Assembly: GCA_964035575.1 (NCBI GenBank)
Contig: OZ037855.1
Location: forward strand, 248,001-312,000
Direction of reading: 5' to 3'
Length of the DNA stretch: 64,000 nt
Source of the DNA: Rhynchopus sp. YZ270_cl-10
Taxonomy: Eukaryota > Euglenozoa > Diplonemea > Diplonemida > Diplonemidae
Translations under genes and position numbers: made by a program
Shown here: positions 32,587 to 43,519 of the stretch, one piece after another
How the letters are laid out: every line of letters starts with the position of its first letter
Position numbering within the stretch: position 1 is the first letter of the stretch
Notes under the pieces: generated by a model
What the model saw: only the letters and a program-made list of their open reading frames with translations
Told to the model about the DNA's origin: nothing
Database searches by the model: none

Positions 32587-34023
32587 CATGGATGTCCAAA
32601 GTACTTTAAGTACTTTTTTCGGATTTTTTATGGTACTTGAAGTACTTGACCCCCCTTTTTTTTCCTCTCAAAATGACAGTCAAGTACTTGAAGATTGATC
32701 AAGTACTTGACAGAAATCAAGTACTTGATACCCTATTTTTTCAACCTACCTTCCTTCACCCCCCCTGTAAGGGCAACCGTAGGTGAAGTAAGGTATAGTA
32801 TTGAAATCGATGTGGGGGGGGAGTAAAGGGTCAATTTTACAAAACCAGATTTTGAGGAAAATTTTAGCCGAAAATGGGCCCCACGTATAAGCAACCGGGC
32901 TCATATTTCTCAAAATTTAAGTGGTCAAAAAATTGTCCAATTTTCGAGATTGACCCCACCACTGCACGGGTGAATCCCAAAAATGCAAATAAGGACCCTT
33001 TTTAATTTGTTCTCTTGAAATGTGTAATTTCATGTTTTCGCGAAAAAGATCGGGTCTTTTGTTTGTGCGCTCAAAGCCGGGAAAACAAAAAGGTGAAAAA
33101 ATGTGTTAAACTGAAGTACGGTTGTTGTGGTTAATTGAGTACTCAAAGAAAACAAGCAAGCTTCTGTTTTTTTCAATCCGTTTTGTTTGCCCTGCAGCGC
33201 TGCCTCCAATCTTTTTAGAATTGACAACAAGTTGTTTTATCAAAAAAAATAACAACTGATCCCTGCAAGGGTTGAAGGAAGGTGGTTGAAAACAATAACA
33301 ACAAGGACAAGTAATTGCTAAGAAAAAACGGGGTGTGCTGTGGAAAACTCCGCGCAATTTTCGAAACCACCGTAGCATCCTGGCGATTTGCTGGAGGTGC
33401 TGATGCGCCTGGTGTGATCGATGTGTTGTAGTCTGTGCATTCTGTGTTTCTTCCGCACTGCTCCAACGACGACGACAATGTGGGGACCCTGTGGACAAAA
33501 ACGAGCTGGAACACGCCGAGCCTGCCGAGCCGACGTCCAACAACGCTATCGAGCAGATGGTGCTGGACGAAGAGGACAGCCCCCCTTCTTGAACGTTTCA
33601 GATACTGGCGTCCCAGTGTGTCTGGCAGCGTACGAAGAGCGTTAGCATACCTACAGAAGAGCAGAATGCTGGGCGTGTTGTAGATTATTTCTACAGGATG
33701 GAGTTCCACATCACACCCCGTTTTTTTTTCCGATAGCAATTACTTGTTTTCTCGTACTTTTTTACTTTTTTACCCTCTGGCAGAGTCTGTCAAGTACTTG
33801 TTTTCGCAAAAAAACGTCAAGTACTTGATCAAGTACCCACTTTTTTTTTTTGTACTTGATCAAGTACTTGACGTTTTTTTTGTGAAAAAAGTACTTGACA
33901 GAGGGAGAACAGGTAAAAAAGTACTAGAAAAAAAAATAGGGTGTCAAGTACTTGAAGTATCAAGTATTGGATTTTTTGGGGGATCAAGTACTTGAGATAC
34001 TTCAAGTACTTTGGACATCCATG
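32587..34023. mobile_element. 1.4-kb inverted-repeat element with 6-bp target duplication
   Basis: Begins CATGGATGTCCAAAGTACTT and ends with its near-complement. ATAAAG is present immediately outside both ends (32581-32586, 34024-34029). The outer parts are rich in AAGTACTT and CAAGTACTTGA palindromes in both orientations, so the ends can fold extensively. The interior at 32830-33010 resembles the hAT-like element interior at about 880-1010. Around 33420-33592 a plus-strand frame of about 55 codons with coding-like composition is present; its origin is unknown. No transposase is recognised. Confidence 0.8.
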
Positions 34024-34131
34024 ATAAAGGATAAACCCTTCAAAAGAATAGTATACATCAAAGGCCAAGCCTCTCTGATAGAAACTGAAACGGTACAAAC
34101 ACACAGCCCAAAATAAAGAAAGAAAAGTTTA

Positions 34132-34265
34132 TAAGATGACCCTAAGCCTCTCGTGCTTAGTCTGATTAGATTACTTAATGTTTTGAACATTGGTTATTCA
34201 TCAATCTTTTTTGTTGTATTTTTGGATCCTTTTTGTTTTGTCAGCCTCTCGTGCTTAGTCACCTT
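34132..34265 (+). repeat. Family A hairpin pair next to the Ubl-LRR stop codon
   Basis: The first hairpin (34132-34164) and its ~45-nt downstream sequence match 15537-15612. The second (34242-34265) is GCCTCTCGTGCTTAGTCACC and lies 18 nt beyond the stop codon of the gene at 34283, so it must be within its 3' UTR. Confidence 0.75.
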
Positions 34266-34282
34266 AAATATCCCCCCTGCCT

Positions 34283-35245
34283 CTAATACAACTGCAGTGG
34301 GCATTTGACTACGTCGTGCCTAGTGGCAAGGAGCACTGCTTCACGGGGTTTCTTTGAAACCCGTACTGTCAGCAAATTTGGGCACTCAAACAGCAGAAAG
34401 ATCCCCACCTTTTGCAGGCTGTGCAGCCCTGTCATATCAACGGTGACCAGATGCTCGCAGCCTTGCAGGCAGGCTCCACCTATGGAGGTGAGGGCCTCCA
34501 TCCCTGAGAAGCTTATATCCGCTAGGGAACTGCATTCTGCCAGAAAGTTTTCGCCTACGGTCACCACCCTGCGCAGCCCTGACAGGTCCAGATGTGACAA
34601 CGATGCACACCCCTGCAGAAACCCATCTCCTATCTCAGTCAACCCACCCAAGCCGGAGAGATCAATCTTCTCCAACGCTTGGCAGTTGAAAAAAAAGTTC
34701 TGAACAACCCGCACTTCAGGTGTAAAAAGGGCCACAGAACGCAGGGAAACACAGTTCGCGAGAAACCAGGGTCCCACTGTGGTAACGCTGTGTAGCCCGG
34801 AGAGGTCGATGTCAGTGAGCGCATCGCATTCGGAGAGAAAGGACTCTCCAATAGACGTGATGCACAGCGGATCGGAGAGGTTCATGTGGAGTGCCTCGGT
34901 GCCTGATAAGAAATCGGGGGGTATGGTTGCGGACACCTCCGCCTGCAGAAGCAAACACCCGATCTCAGGGTCGCGCACGGACACCAGCGTCTCTTCAACG
35001 ATGTCAACGCCCAACGCATGCAGCGCTGTGATTGCGTCGTACTTCTTCGTTCTCGACAGTGTGATGATGCCCCCAGCACTAAGCGTTGTGATGTCCTCTC
35101 CTTCGTCCCCAAAATGCATACAAAAGCTATCCCCATAAAGCCCCGTTGCAGACGCCACTTTCTCCTGTATGCTCGCCGTTGTGTCATCCTCCTCCACATC
35201 AACGACATAATCCTTCCCCGCAAAGTCCTGCACAATCAGCTGCAT
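34283..35245 (-). CDS. Ubiquitin-like N-terminus plus BspA-type leucine-rich repeats
   Basis: One exon, 320 residues. Residues 1-70 (MQLIVQDFAGKDYVVDVEED onward) have the beta-grasp pattern of a ubiquitin-like domain; there is no C-terminal di-Gly. From about residue 115, repeats of about 23 residues read DLSGL-x-x-VTTVG-x-x-FL-x-x-C-x-SL, the BspA-like LRR type widespread in protists. There is no signal peptide or membrane segment, so it is probably an intracellular binding protein. The start is well supported: a long T tract ending CCAG lies 15 nt upstream of the ATG, a strong trans-splice acceptor. A family A hairpin is 18 nt past the stop. Confidence 0.88.
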   Translation of the reverse strand: MQLIVQDFAGKDYVVDVEEDDTTASIQEKVASATGLYGDSFCMHFGDEGEDITTLSAGGIITLSRTKKYDAITALHALGVDIVEETLVSVRDPEIGCLLLQAEVSATIPPDFLSGTEALHMNLSDPLCITSIGESFLSECDALTDIDLSGLHSVTTVGPWFLANCVSLRSVALFTPEVRVVQNFFFNCQALEKIDLSGLGGLTEIGDGFLQGCASLSHLDLSGLRRVVTVGENFLAECSSLADISFSGMEALTSIGGACLQGCEHLVTVDMTGLHSLQKVGIFLLFECPNLLTVRVSKKPREAVLLATRHDVVKCPLQLY

Positions 35246-35672
35246 TTGTAGTGTAACTCTGGAAAAAAAAAAAGGGAGATGAGATGTGTGAAAAGTTGGT
35301 CCTTTTTTTTTGGCGGCGTGTGTGGGTGTGTTCCCCGCGAACGGTTGGGTGGTAGCTCCCCTGGGGAGGGGGCAACCAAGTTGGACACGATATGATATGT
35401 CGTGTGTGTGGAGGATGGAGCTTGGAAAAGCTCGTTGCTCAGTTTTTTTATTTCATCATGGGTCATATCAGGACCTGATTCCAGGTTTCTCAGATTTTTC
35501 AAAATTCCAGATCCGGAAGTATTTTTCCTGGAATTACCTGGAATCTGGAGCCGGATACGACCCATGATTCATACAAAAAGAAAAGGCAAATAAAATGGCA
35601 CAATGAGTCCCCCAAAACCCCCTCTATCTCAAAAAAACGCAACGGCGATCCGATTAAAGCAATTTCCCTCAC
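35246..35672. other. Spacer containing a miniature palindromic element
   Basis: The only recognised feature is the 110-bp element at 35457-35566. The remainder is the probable 5' leader of the Ubl-LRR gene and 3' UTR of the WD40 gene. Confidence 0.55.
35457..35566. mobile_element. 110-bp miniature inverted-repeat element
   Basis: The terminal 30 bp are imperfect inverted repeats beginning CATGGGTC and continuing through ATTCCAGGT. The two halves make an almost complete hairpin. Target duplication is not clear (TTCAT-like sequence on both sides). Confidence 0.65.
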
Positions 35673-38600
35673 TCAACAGGGCGAAAACATCCCACAGGAG
35701 AGATTGATGTCTGGGAGGAAGGAGAGGGCGGCCTGGTGTGGGTCGGAGGGCGCACCTGTGCGGTCTGTGTGCACATCTGCCTTGCGGTCCTCGAAGCGTG
35801 TCATATGCGTCACGTTCCCGACCACACTGCGTATGCGTCTACGCTGCTTCGGTGCGTCCGCACCCAGCTCGCCACGCACATCCTGTGTCGGGCCGCTCCC
35901 ATTCGTCGGCCCCACACGCGAGCGCACAGGGGCAATGCTCCAACCATTGTTGATGTCCGACTCCTGCATCAGCTGGCCCATCACCTTTCCGTTCTGTATT
36001 TTGAGGAAAACGTTTTTTGCATAATGACAACTCTACATACCTCATCCCAACACTGCACGACGCCTATCTCATTCCACGCGAGGATGCACGCCAGCTCAGG
36101 CGAGTAGCGCAGCCCTTTGAAGGGGTGGTGTTGTGCGGGGTCCGACCAGAACCAGGTGGAGACGGTGACGAGGTTGGCGGGACACGGCACTGGTGTGTCT
36201 GTCTGCGTGCTGCCATCGGTCACGATGCGGGCCGCGTCCATGACAGCATCAAGCGACCACGCGGTCACAACACCACGCTCATCCAACGAATATAACAACG
36301 ATGCTTGCCAGTGGTACGCAAGCCCCAAGCACGCTGCCTGCTCAGACGTGTCAAGCATCAGATGTTGCATCCCCTCACCCCCACCCTCACGCTTAGGGGA
36401 CGCGCTTTGTGCACCTACCTGGCTCGCAGTCATGCGCCACCTGGTCACCTCCACAGACCTCCCCTCTTGCGGTGCCACCGAGAAGAGGATAATGGTACCC
36501 CCACTATCAGCGCAGATGATGCACGGTGCGTTGGGCATAATGATCATGTCCGTCATCACCTTCGCCATGCGGTGTGGTTCTGCACTGAGTTGTGTCTTTG
36601 CGGTGATGCATTCCCCGGTGGTCGCGCTGAAGGACATGAGAAGCGCCATGTTTGTTACGTTCCAGAGAGATATCCGGTCGGTGTCCCCGGTCGCTAGGTA
36701 GCCGTGCTTTTGCGACATCGCAAGCAGCTTTACTGCCTTCTGGTGCACCCGGCACGTCTTCATCGTACGACGCAACGAATCCTTATCATTAACAACAAGA
36801 AGCGTGCCATCGTCGTAGGCAACATGCAGGGTGCTTCGCACCACATCATAGTTCAGCTTTGCGACCTCCTTGGGTGCGCCGTTCGCATCTGTGCATGGTA
36901 TCCTATTCAGCATCTCCCCTGTATCCAGGTGGTGCACCGTAACGGGAGCTTCATGATGTGACACACATAGTCTCTTTGCGAAGAAGTCCCCGGCCACTCC
37001 AGTCACCTCTGTGGAGGAAATCATGGGAAAGTGTTTGGAGATACGCCCACTGAACGCACACCACACCTTCACCGCTCTGCCTGCGCAGGTTACGATGACG
37101 TTCCCGAGGGTGACCACTGCCGTGAGTGGGCGGTCATCCGCGGCAGTGGGGTTGACACTAGCGGTGCTGACCCAAGAACAGAAGCAGGAGGTGTACGCGA
37201 CAATGTATTTGTTGATGTACACAAAACCCGCGCTCCGTCGTGCAGCACTTCCACCTGGCATTGGGGGCTGCAGCGCAGAGACGCCACTGGAACGTCCTCC
37301 CTCTTCATCCTCTTCATTGCGCGCAGAGCCAGCATTCGCCGAAGGCGGTGCAAACGTTTGCAGAATCTGATAGGTACGCACATCCCATACTTTGAAAACA
37401 TGCTGCGCGTCGTGCGAAATGCATTTTCTTGTCCCAGGGACAAATCTGACCTGCACGACCTGGTGCATATGTGGCGACTGTGAATCGCTCAGGGGATACG
37501 CAGAGGTGGACCTACCAGAGTTGATGTTGAAGCAGAGCGGTATCTTGCCGTTGCCCGCAGAGATGAGCATCCCATGCTCCTCGCTGTACGCCATGCAGAG
37601 AACGGCGGAGGAGTGGCTAGAAAACTTCAAATTTAATGAAAATGGGGTAGGCTCCAGAACGACATCTTTGAAGTGCGCAGAGGGCACAACCGTGCAGGAG
37701 GAGGGGACGATGTCGAAAAGTTTGATAATTGAGTCCAACGATGCTGTCGCGATCTGCTTTTTTGCGTCCAATATGACAATACACGTTATCGCATCGGTGT
37801 GCGGGGTGATCACACAGAGAGGCGACACTAACGAAGAGATGTCTCGCTTTAAGTTTGCTTTCATCACTCTGGACCCGATTTCTGCTGTGGTCGACAGAAT
37901 TGAATGTGCAGAGAAAACCTGAAGCGATCCGGTTCGCGTGCCTGCTAGAATCACACCCCCTGCTTCCGGCTTCATCAATGATGTGTACATTATGGTCGAA
38001 TGAGATGGTGCCTCCACCTTTGCAACTCTTTGCACAAAATCGCTCGCCCCAACCACTCTGAGGGAGAGATCCGAGCAGGAGACAACAAGCACGCCCTGCT
38101 TCTTCTCTGCCTTCCCAACGCAGTCCTTGACGTAGGCGGAGGGGATGTAGGTTACCCCAGTGATCTGACCTTCATCGGTAATGGGGATGGTGTGAAGGAC
38201 ATCGCAAGAGTAAGGTCGAACCACCCGGATTCTGTCACGACAGACGCCGACGACGTAAGGAAACTCATTGGAGACGTGGTGAAGCGCTTTGATGCTGTCT
38301 CCACCCTGCGTGCCACTTCCCTGGGGGAGTTGGCGTTCGCGGAATGCCTTTTGCTGATGGGTGTCGGTCTGCTCTCCTTCAGGCGAAGAAGACTTTTTGG
38401 ATTCCTCAAAAACCACACTAAAAAACGTATCCCACGCGACGTACCCTGTAGCATGGACGTCCATATGAGAGAAAAAGACTTCAAGCGAGGGGCGGGTCAC
38501 CAGAGGCAGTGCGGAGGTCACTACGGCAATAAATTGCTCGCAGTCGAGCCCAGGCCCGTCGGAGTAGGAGAGGGAGTCCGTCCAGTGTGCCTTCAGGGTT

Positions 38601-38785
38601 TCTAGCTCTTCGATGCTTGAGAGGTAGTGTGCAATCTGCGAGGCTCCGGGGGCGTCTGAGACAGAGCTTTTTTGGAGGAGACGGGAGTTGCCAAAGATCG
38701 AGCCTTTGTGTCCAGTGCCATTTCCACTCAACGGATCGGATGACAACGTTTTAGACCGTCTCGCAGGAAGGCTTGGAAGACGCAT
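35673..38785 (-). CDS. EF-hand/WD40-repeat protein (WDR49/WDR64/EFCAB8-like)
   Basis: Exon 1 (38785-36041) and exon 2 (35993-35673) join in frame to 1021 residues across a 47-nt GT-AG intron (donor GTATGT). Residues about 55-150 resemble the EF-hand pair that precedes the propeller in WDR49/WDR64-type proteins (LEVFFSHMDVHATGYVAWDTFF). WD-like repeats fill much of the rest, for example ITCIVILDAKKQIATASLDSIIKLFD and VLCMAYSEEHGMLISAGNG. These proteins are usually associated with cilia or flagella; this is family knowledge only. The C-terminal ~110 residues are unstructured and Arg/Asp-rich. The ATG at MRLPSLPARR was chosen; the upstream pyrimidine tract has no AG before it, so a downstream start is possible. 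Confidence 0.82.
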
Positions 38786-40060
38786 ATCGGGGTTTTTCGT
38801 CAATTGAATGACGAATTTTTGGGGATGTGGGATGTGGGATATGAAAAGAAAAGAAAAGGAAGGAAAAGAGAATGAGGGGGAGGGGGAGGGGGAGGGGGGA
38901 GGGGGAGAAAAAAAACGCTAGAGCCGGCAGATTGGAAGACAGAATGGGTAACGTTTGGTAGCAGTGTAAGGCATTTTGTTGTGTTGTGCTTTCCCCCCCT
39001 TTTCTGGAGGGGGTACGTTTTGACGTAGGAATCAATGCTGTGTGGGGGTCACTGTGGGGTGGCGAAATGAAAACACCTCCTTGCTATGTGTGAGGTTGTA
39101 GGTACGTTGCAACCTCAGGCGCATCGTGGCACCTCTAGACTTTTACTATTCTTAGAACTAATGAGACAGAATGCAAACAGGGCAAATTGATGCGAAACTC
39201 AAGGGCGCAAGAAAGACGAAAAATGGGGAAAAGGGGTGCTCAGTATTTTCTTTAGCTGTCTGGAGAAACAGAATAAAAGACACAGAGAAACACAGTGTGT
39301 GTTGCCAAGGTGTTCTTGTGGAAAGGACACGATGCCAGCTGCACTTTTCGTTTTTTCTGTTTGAACTACTCTTGTACACAAAACAAAGAATGCGGGACAA
39401 GAGAACAAAATTTCGTATAAAATAAAACTGAGAGAAGGATATCTTTGGAATTTGCACGATCCATTGCAAAGAACATCTCACAGTAGCAATTTGCTAAACT
39501 TGGAACAGGAAAGGCAGAAGGAAGCTCAAAAAAGCAACGTAAGATGTATAGTGACTCATGTGCCAGACACACTCACATCACATAAACTAAAATGACTGTC
39601 TTCTTATTATAAAATGGAATAAAAAATCAAAATCGAAAAATACAACACGAAAAGATGAACAGATTGTCACCAAATCAGAGAAAATAAAAACCACCGCTTG
39701 ATTCGTCATCAACTGAATATGCGGCAGCCACCAACTGGCTAGGAAGCCAAAAGCAAAACCGTACCCGAAAACTGGCAGCAACAGTTCTACAGTGTCACAC
39801 GGCTGGTTTTTTTTGTAAACCGATGCTACCTCTTCTTCTCCTCGTCTCAGGTCTCTCGGGCATTGATTCCCGTGTGTCTGAGTTTGTTGTGAGATAAAAA
39901 ATAAGTAGCAGGCACGTGCTTTTTGTTTTATTCTTTGCTTCCACGATTTCGGATACGTTTATAATCCCACAATGGGAACAAAAACACCTTGGAAGAAATC
40001 TAGGCCAAGGCACAAAAAAAGCCCCCCCATAACCTGTAACTATTCACTGGCAAGCCAAGC
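38786..40060. other. Spacer, no feature recognised
   Basis: C-rich and purine tracts at 38850-38910, then AT-rich sequence. No family A or B hairpin was noticed. The part next to 40061 is probably 3' UTR of the zinc-site gene. Confidence 0.5.
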
Positions 40061-40723
40061 CTAGCTTTGCGTAAGTGAAAGATCATCGTCTTCCCCATAT
40101 GGGTCGTGCCTGAACCAAGCATTCCCTCCAGAAGAAGCATCTGAACCGTCCACAGAGGTTGCTGTTCGTGCCCCGGACCCGGACTGTGCCCATGAGTCTA
40201 CTCTATTCGGTGGTGGTGTGGCAAATGATGCAACCGAACGCAGTGACAGCGACAGCCCCAGTGCCTCTGCGGCCACGTGCGGGGTCGGTGGTGTTGCACA
40301 GCTCTCCGCGTAGACAAATGACAGCGTCGCAGTCTGAGCCTGGTCCTCGCTGGGGGCTACGGAAGCGGCACCTTCGTCATCTTCGCTTCGTGAACGCGGC
40401 TTTCGTGTCACCTTTCGAAGTGGGTCGTGTTGGGAAGGAGTCTCGCCTGACTCTGCAAGCGCGTCGGGAACAGTGCCTCTTGCGAAGATGTGTGGCTTCC
40501 CACAGTCCCCCTGGCACGTTCCCGAGTAGAAGCCTGAGCACTTTTCGTGGTAGGACATCAGTGTGACCCACAGTGACCTGCACACGACACACCGCAACCG
40601 CACACCTGGTGTCATCCTCCGCCGCCTGGAACGTGTCCATGTGTTGTGACTGCAGGGTGGTACCTTCGTGACAGGTGTGGGCGCCCTATTGCCTCCTCGC
40701 CTTGTCTCGTCTGCGGGAAGCAT
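40061..40723 (-). CDS. Small protein with CxxC and CCCH-like zinc site
   Basis: One exon, 220 residues from MLPADET. Residues 34-80 are basic then Cys-rich: LRCVVC (C45, C48) followed by C62, C70, C74 and H78 in KCSGFYSGTCQGDCGKPHIF, a spacing like CCCH zinc fingers. The arrangement recalls small nucleic-acid-binding Cys proteins of kinetoplastids, from memory. The rest is Ser/Ala/Pro/Asp-rich and probably disordered. The acidic end DDDLSLTQS is preceded by a Gly/Trp-containing stretch. An upstream in-frame ATG at 40771 would add 16 residues. RNA binding is possible but not shown. Confidence 0.65.
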   Translation of the reverse strand: MLPADETRRGGNRAPTPVTKVPPCSHNTWTRSRRRRMTPGVRLRCVVCRSLWVTLMSYHEKCSGFYSGTCQGDCGKPHIFARGTVPDALAESGETPSQHDPLRKVTRKPRSRSEDDEGAASVAPSEDQAQTATLSFVYAESCATPPTPHVAAEALGLSLSLRSVASFATPPPNRVDSWAQSGSGARTATSVDGSDASSGGNAWFRHDPYGEDDDLSLTQS

Positions 40724-41785
40724 AGTTTTGTTGTGAATGGGGGTGGAAATTGTAATAAGCAAAAGATGCAATCTGTGTGCAAAAGGGTGTTAAGTGGGAG
40801 AGAAGCCAGACAGCAGGACACTTGAAAGAGGCCATGAAACATCATGTGTGCACCTCTTTCCTATCGCTATGAAGCGAAGGTAGTAAAAAATCGAGAGACG
40901 AGAGACGAGGGGAAGGCAAAGAAGTGGAAAGCTAGTAAAAGAAGGGGATGTTCTGGTATATATATATATTTTTTTTTTGCGTCATTTCCAAAAATTGTAT
41001 TGCGTTAAAAAAGTTGTCATCCCAGAGACAAACGGGCCTCTCACACCCGTACTCGCGAGGAAAGGAAACTGTGCCCTCTGCCATGCAACACGTGGCTGCT
41101 GAACACTCCTGGCAACGAGCGTCGCGCACATGCATGTAGGTTCCAGAATCAAAAGAAGAGACGGGGTCAGCACACTTTTCATTCGAAAGCCCCCCACAAA
41201 CAATGCTAAAAGTGGGCAGAATAAAAAAACCCCCGTGTTCACTCAGAGCGAGCATTACTGCCCGATGCTGTACAAGCATATTTACCCACTCCTTTTGGCG
41301 GAAAACAGTGTAGAACTTGTAATTGTGTGAAACGGGATAACCAACCCAAAAAGAGAAACGAAAAGGTGCAAACGCCTTAAGCAAGTAGGCGTATTGTTGC
41401 GAGCTAGGGTAAAAAAAAAAGACATCCACACAGCGCCTTCTGCGCTTGTGTACAAATCACAAAGGGTTATTTGTGTTCGTTTTTTACAATACTTAACGCT
41501 TTCAGTGGGTTTGCTTACCCACACGTGATCCAATGGAATCCGACGTGTTCCCGCAGCTTGCAAGGGAAAATGGAGGTGTTCTCCTGAACTGGGCTTGCTC
41601 AGGGTTTGCTGACGACACGTGTAATAATGTGGTGACGTTATTGCCTGTGCTTCAAACAAGCATGCTGGTATGCTGCTGACACAGCAACATGGTGGCGACT
41701 TCCAAATGCAGTCACTTGAAAGGAAAAAATGAAAAGGAAGCAAAAAAAAAAAAGCGAGAAACGACAATGACACCCCTCACCCACA
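40724..41785. other. Spacer with balanced composition and uncertain short frames
   Basis: Less AT-rich than other spacers. A minus-strand frame at about 40932-41230 is Cys-rich (DARCQECSAATCCMAEG). A plus-strand frame at 41531-41680 begins MESDVFPQLARENGG and runs 48 codons. Neither has homologues I recognise. They could be a small gene or relics, or the long 3' UTR of the sulfotransferase. Confidence 0.35.
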
Positions 41786-43393
41786 TCAGGGCACCACCCC
41801 GTCTGTCACGTACCCCAACAAGCTGACGTCGTTGTCGTAGATCTCTGTGACCAGCCGTTTTGTCTCCTCTGTGTAGTGTTCGGGTATCTTCGAAGATGTG
41901 CTCTGTGTGTGTCCGTCAGCCTTGAATGGCGACCGCCCCTTGCCCGTGAGGCCGTAGAGGATCTGTGTGTCTGCACGGTCCTCAAGACGCCCGACCCAGT
42001 CGTAGGCGATCCTGTCCAGCCCGCACACACGCGTGTTCGATACCCAGTGCGCATTCTTGTAGTCTACACGTGGAAGGAAGTTCGCCTTCATGATATCAAG
42101 GAACTGCTTGAACGACGTGATCGGCTTCTCCGCTGCAGGGTTGTACTGTGATCCGTAGAGCGCACGCCGCCACATGTTGCACACACTGGGGTTCATCTTC
42201 GGCAGCGACTCGCAGTTGTGGAAGCGCTCCAGGTATGTTGCCAGCGCGCGTGTGTAGGGACTGCGCGAGACGGTGAACTTGAAGTAGTCGCCCGAGTTGA
42301 GGATGTCGCGGAGCTCGTCGTCCTGCATGAAGTCTGCGTTCTTGACACGCCCGCGGTAGAGGTCGCGCTTGTGGATGGTGCCCTTCCCGTTGTAGAGGCC
42401 TGCGTTGTACAGCAGCCACGACTTGTACGTCGTGCAGCCTGCCTTAGGCACCACGCAGTAGAGGATCTTGTCCTGTGTGTCGATGTACAGCTGCTCCGCC
42501 ACCCCCGTGTCACGCAGCTCTTTCACCTGTGCAAGGCTCAGCGTCTGTTTGATGAAGCGCGTCTCGCGTGCGGCTGACGTGATCGGTAGCGTCTCCTTGA
42601 GGTGTTGCTGCGTGAGCCCCCACGTGCTGGGGACATCGTCCGGTGTGGGCACGTAGCCGCTACAGGCGGGTGGGCTTGGGAGGACACCAGTCGCGTTGAA
42701 GGTGTGCTGCTCGTTGCGGCTTGTGTAGTACACGTCGCGCAAGCGCTCGCTGCGTGCCATGCTCCCGCACAACATATTCGTCGGTGTTGCGCCTGCAGAA
42801 GCGGCGGGTGGCTGGGGCGGGGGTGGGCGCAGGGCAGGCACGTCTACGTTGGTGGACACATCAGGGTTGCGCTCTTCACTGTGCACCTTGTCGTTGCTGC
42901 CGGACTTCCGCTTGCGACGTCGTGTCGCCACACCCTGCGGCTGGATGATCTGGGCCTGTAGAAAGGGGTGTTTTGTGCCTAGGTAAAGAACGCACATACT
43001 TCGAGGACAAGGATCTTCCAGTCCCCTGCAGGTATTCTGCCTTCCGGTTCGGTTGCGGAGGACGCTGCGAGAAACTCTACCTGAGGAAGTGAAGAACAAT
43101 GTAGAAAAAAACATACTCAGACGTTTACCCTGACATACCGTGAGCGCGTTGCTCTTGACAGCATCCGCGTACTTGGACATATCCAACGAGGCAAGAAGGC
43201 GCAGTGTTGCATCTGGTTCAGGGTAGCGCGACACCGTCTCCACAGCCTGGCGCTTGGGCCGAATCGAATCCAGCAGACTGTCCCCAAGCACGACCCCCAG
43301 GAGGAACACTGCGACGTACTTCGCTGTGGAGCGGTATGTGTTGTCCGAGTGGCGGCCTATCAGACTGCTCTGCGAATGGCCTCGCAACGACAT
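41786..43393 (-). CDS. Type II membrane carbohydrate sulfotransferase (Sulfotransfer_2 / HNK-1 type)
   Basis: Exons 43393-43139, 43080-43000 and 42955-41786 join in frame to 501 residues. The introns are 58 and 44 nt, GT-AG, both with GTATGT donors. A short cytosolic tail is followed by one signal-anchor at about 24-40 (KYVAVFLLGVVLGDSLL), then a Pro-rich stem. The catalytic domain has the 5'-phosphosulfate-binding loop VPKAGCTTYK (about 281-290) and the 3'-phosphate motif SRSPYTRALATYLERF (about 342-357), both typical of the HNK-1/chondroitin sulfotransferase family. It should transfer sulfate from PAPS to glycans in the Golgi lumen. The ATG is 6 nt after CATCTTGCAG, a likely trans-splice acceptor. 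Confidence 0.92.
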   Translation of the reverse strand: MSLRGHSQSSLIGRHSDNTYRSTAKYVAVFLLGVVLGDSLLDSIRPKRQAVETVSRYPEPDATLRLLASLDMSKYADAVKSNALTVCQGKRLSMFFSTLFFTSSGRVSRSVLRNRTGRQNTCRGLEDPCPRSMCVLYLGTKHPFLQAQIIQPQGVATRRRKRKSGSNDKVHSEERNPDVSTNVDVPALRPPPPQPPAASAGATPTNMLCGSMARSERLRDVYYTSRNEQHTFNATGVLPSPPACSGYVPTPDDVPSTWGLTQQHLKETLPITSAARETRFIKQTLSLAQVKELRDTGVAEQLYIDTQDKILYCVVPKAGCTTYKSWLLYNAGLYNGKGTIHKRDLYRGRVKNADFMQDDELRDILNSGDYFKFTVSRSPYTRALATYLERFHNCESLPKMNPSVCNMWRRALYGSQYNPAAEKPITSFKQFLDIMKANFLPRVDYKNAHWVSNTRVCGLDRIAYDWVGRLEDRADTQILYGLTGKGRSPFKADGHTQSTSSKIPEHYTEETKRLVTEIYDNDVSLLGYVTDGVVP

Positions 43394-43519
43394 CTTCGTC
43401 TGCAAGATGCTCTTGTTGTTCCCGTTCGTGTAAAAACTGCAAAACTACGTTTGCATCCTGTATGTGGTGGTCTGAGAGCCAAGGGGGCGGGGAAGGGGGG
43501 TTATTGAGTCATCAACGAA

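Noticed and set aside
40932-41230. Cys-rich minus-strand frame as a confident gene
   Set aside because: Protein-like but with no start context or family; reported only as uncertain in the spacer entry.
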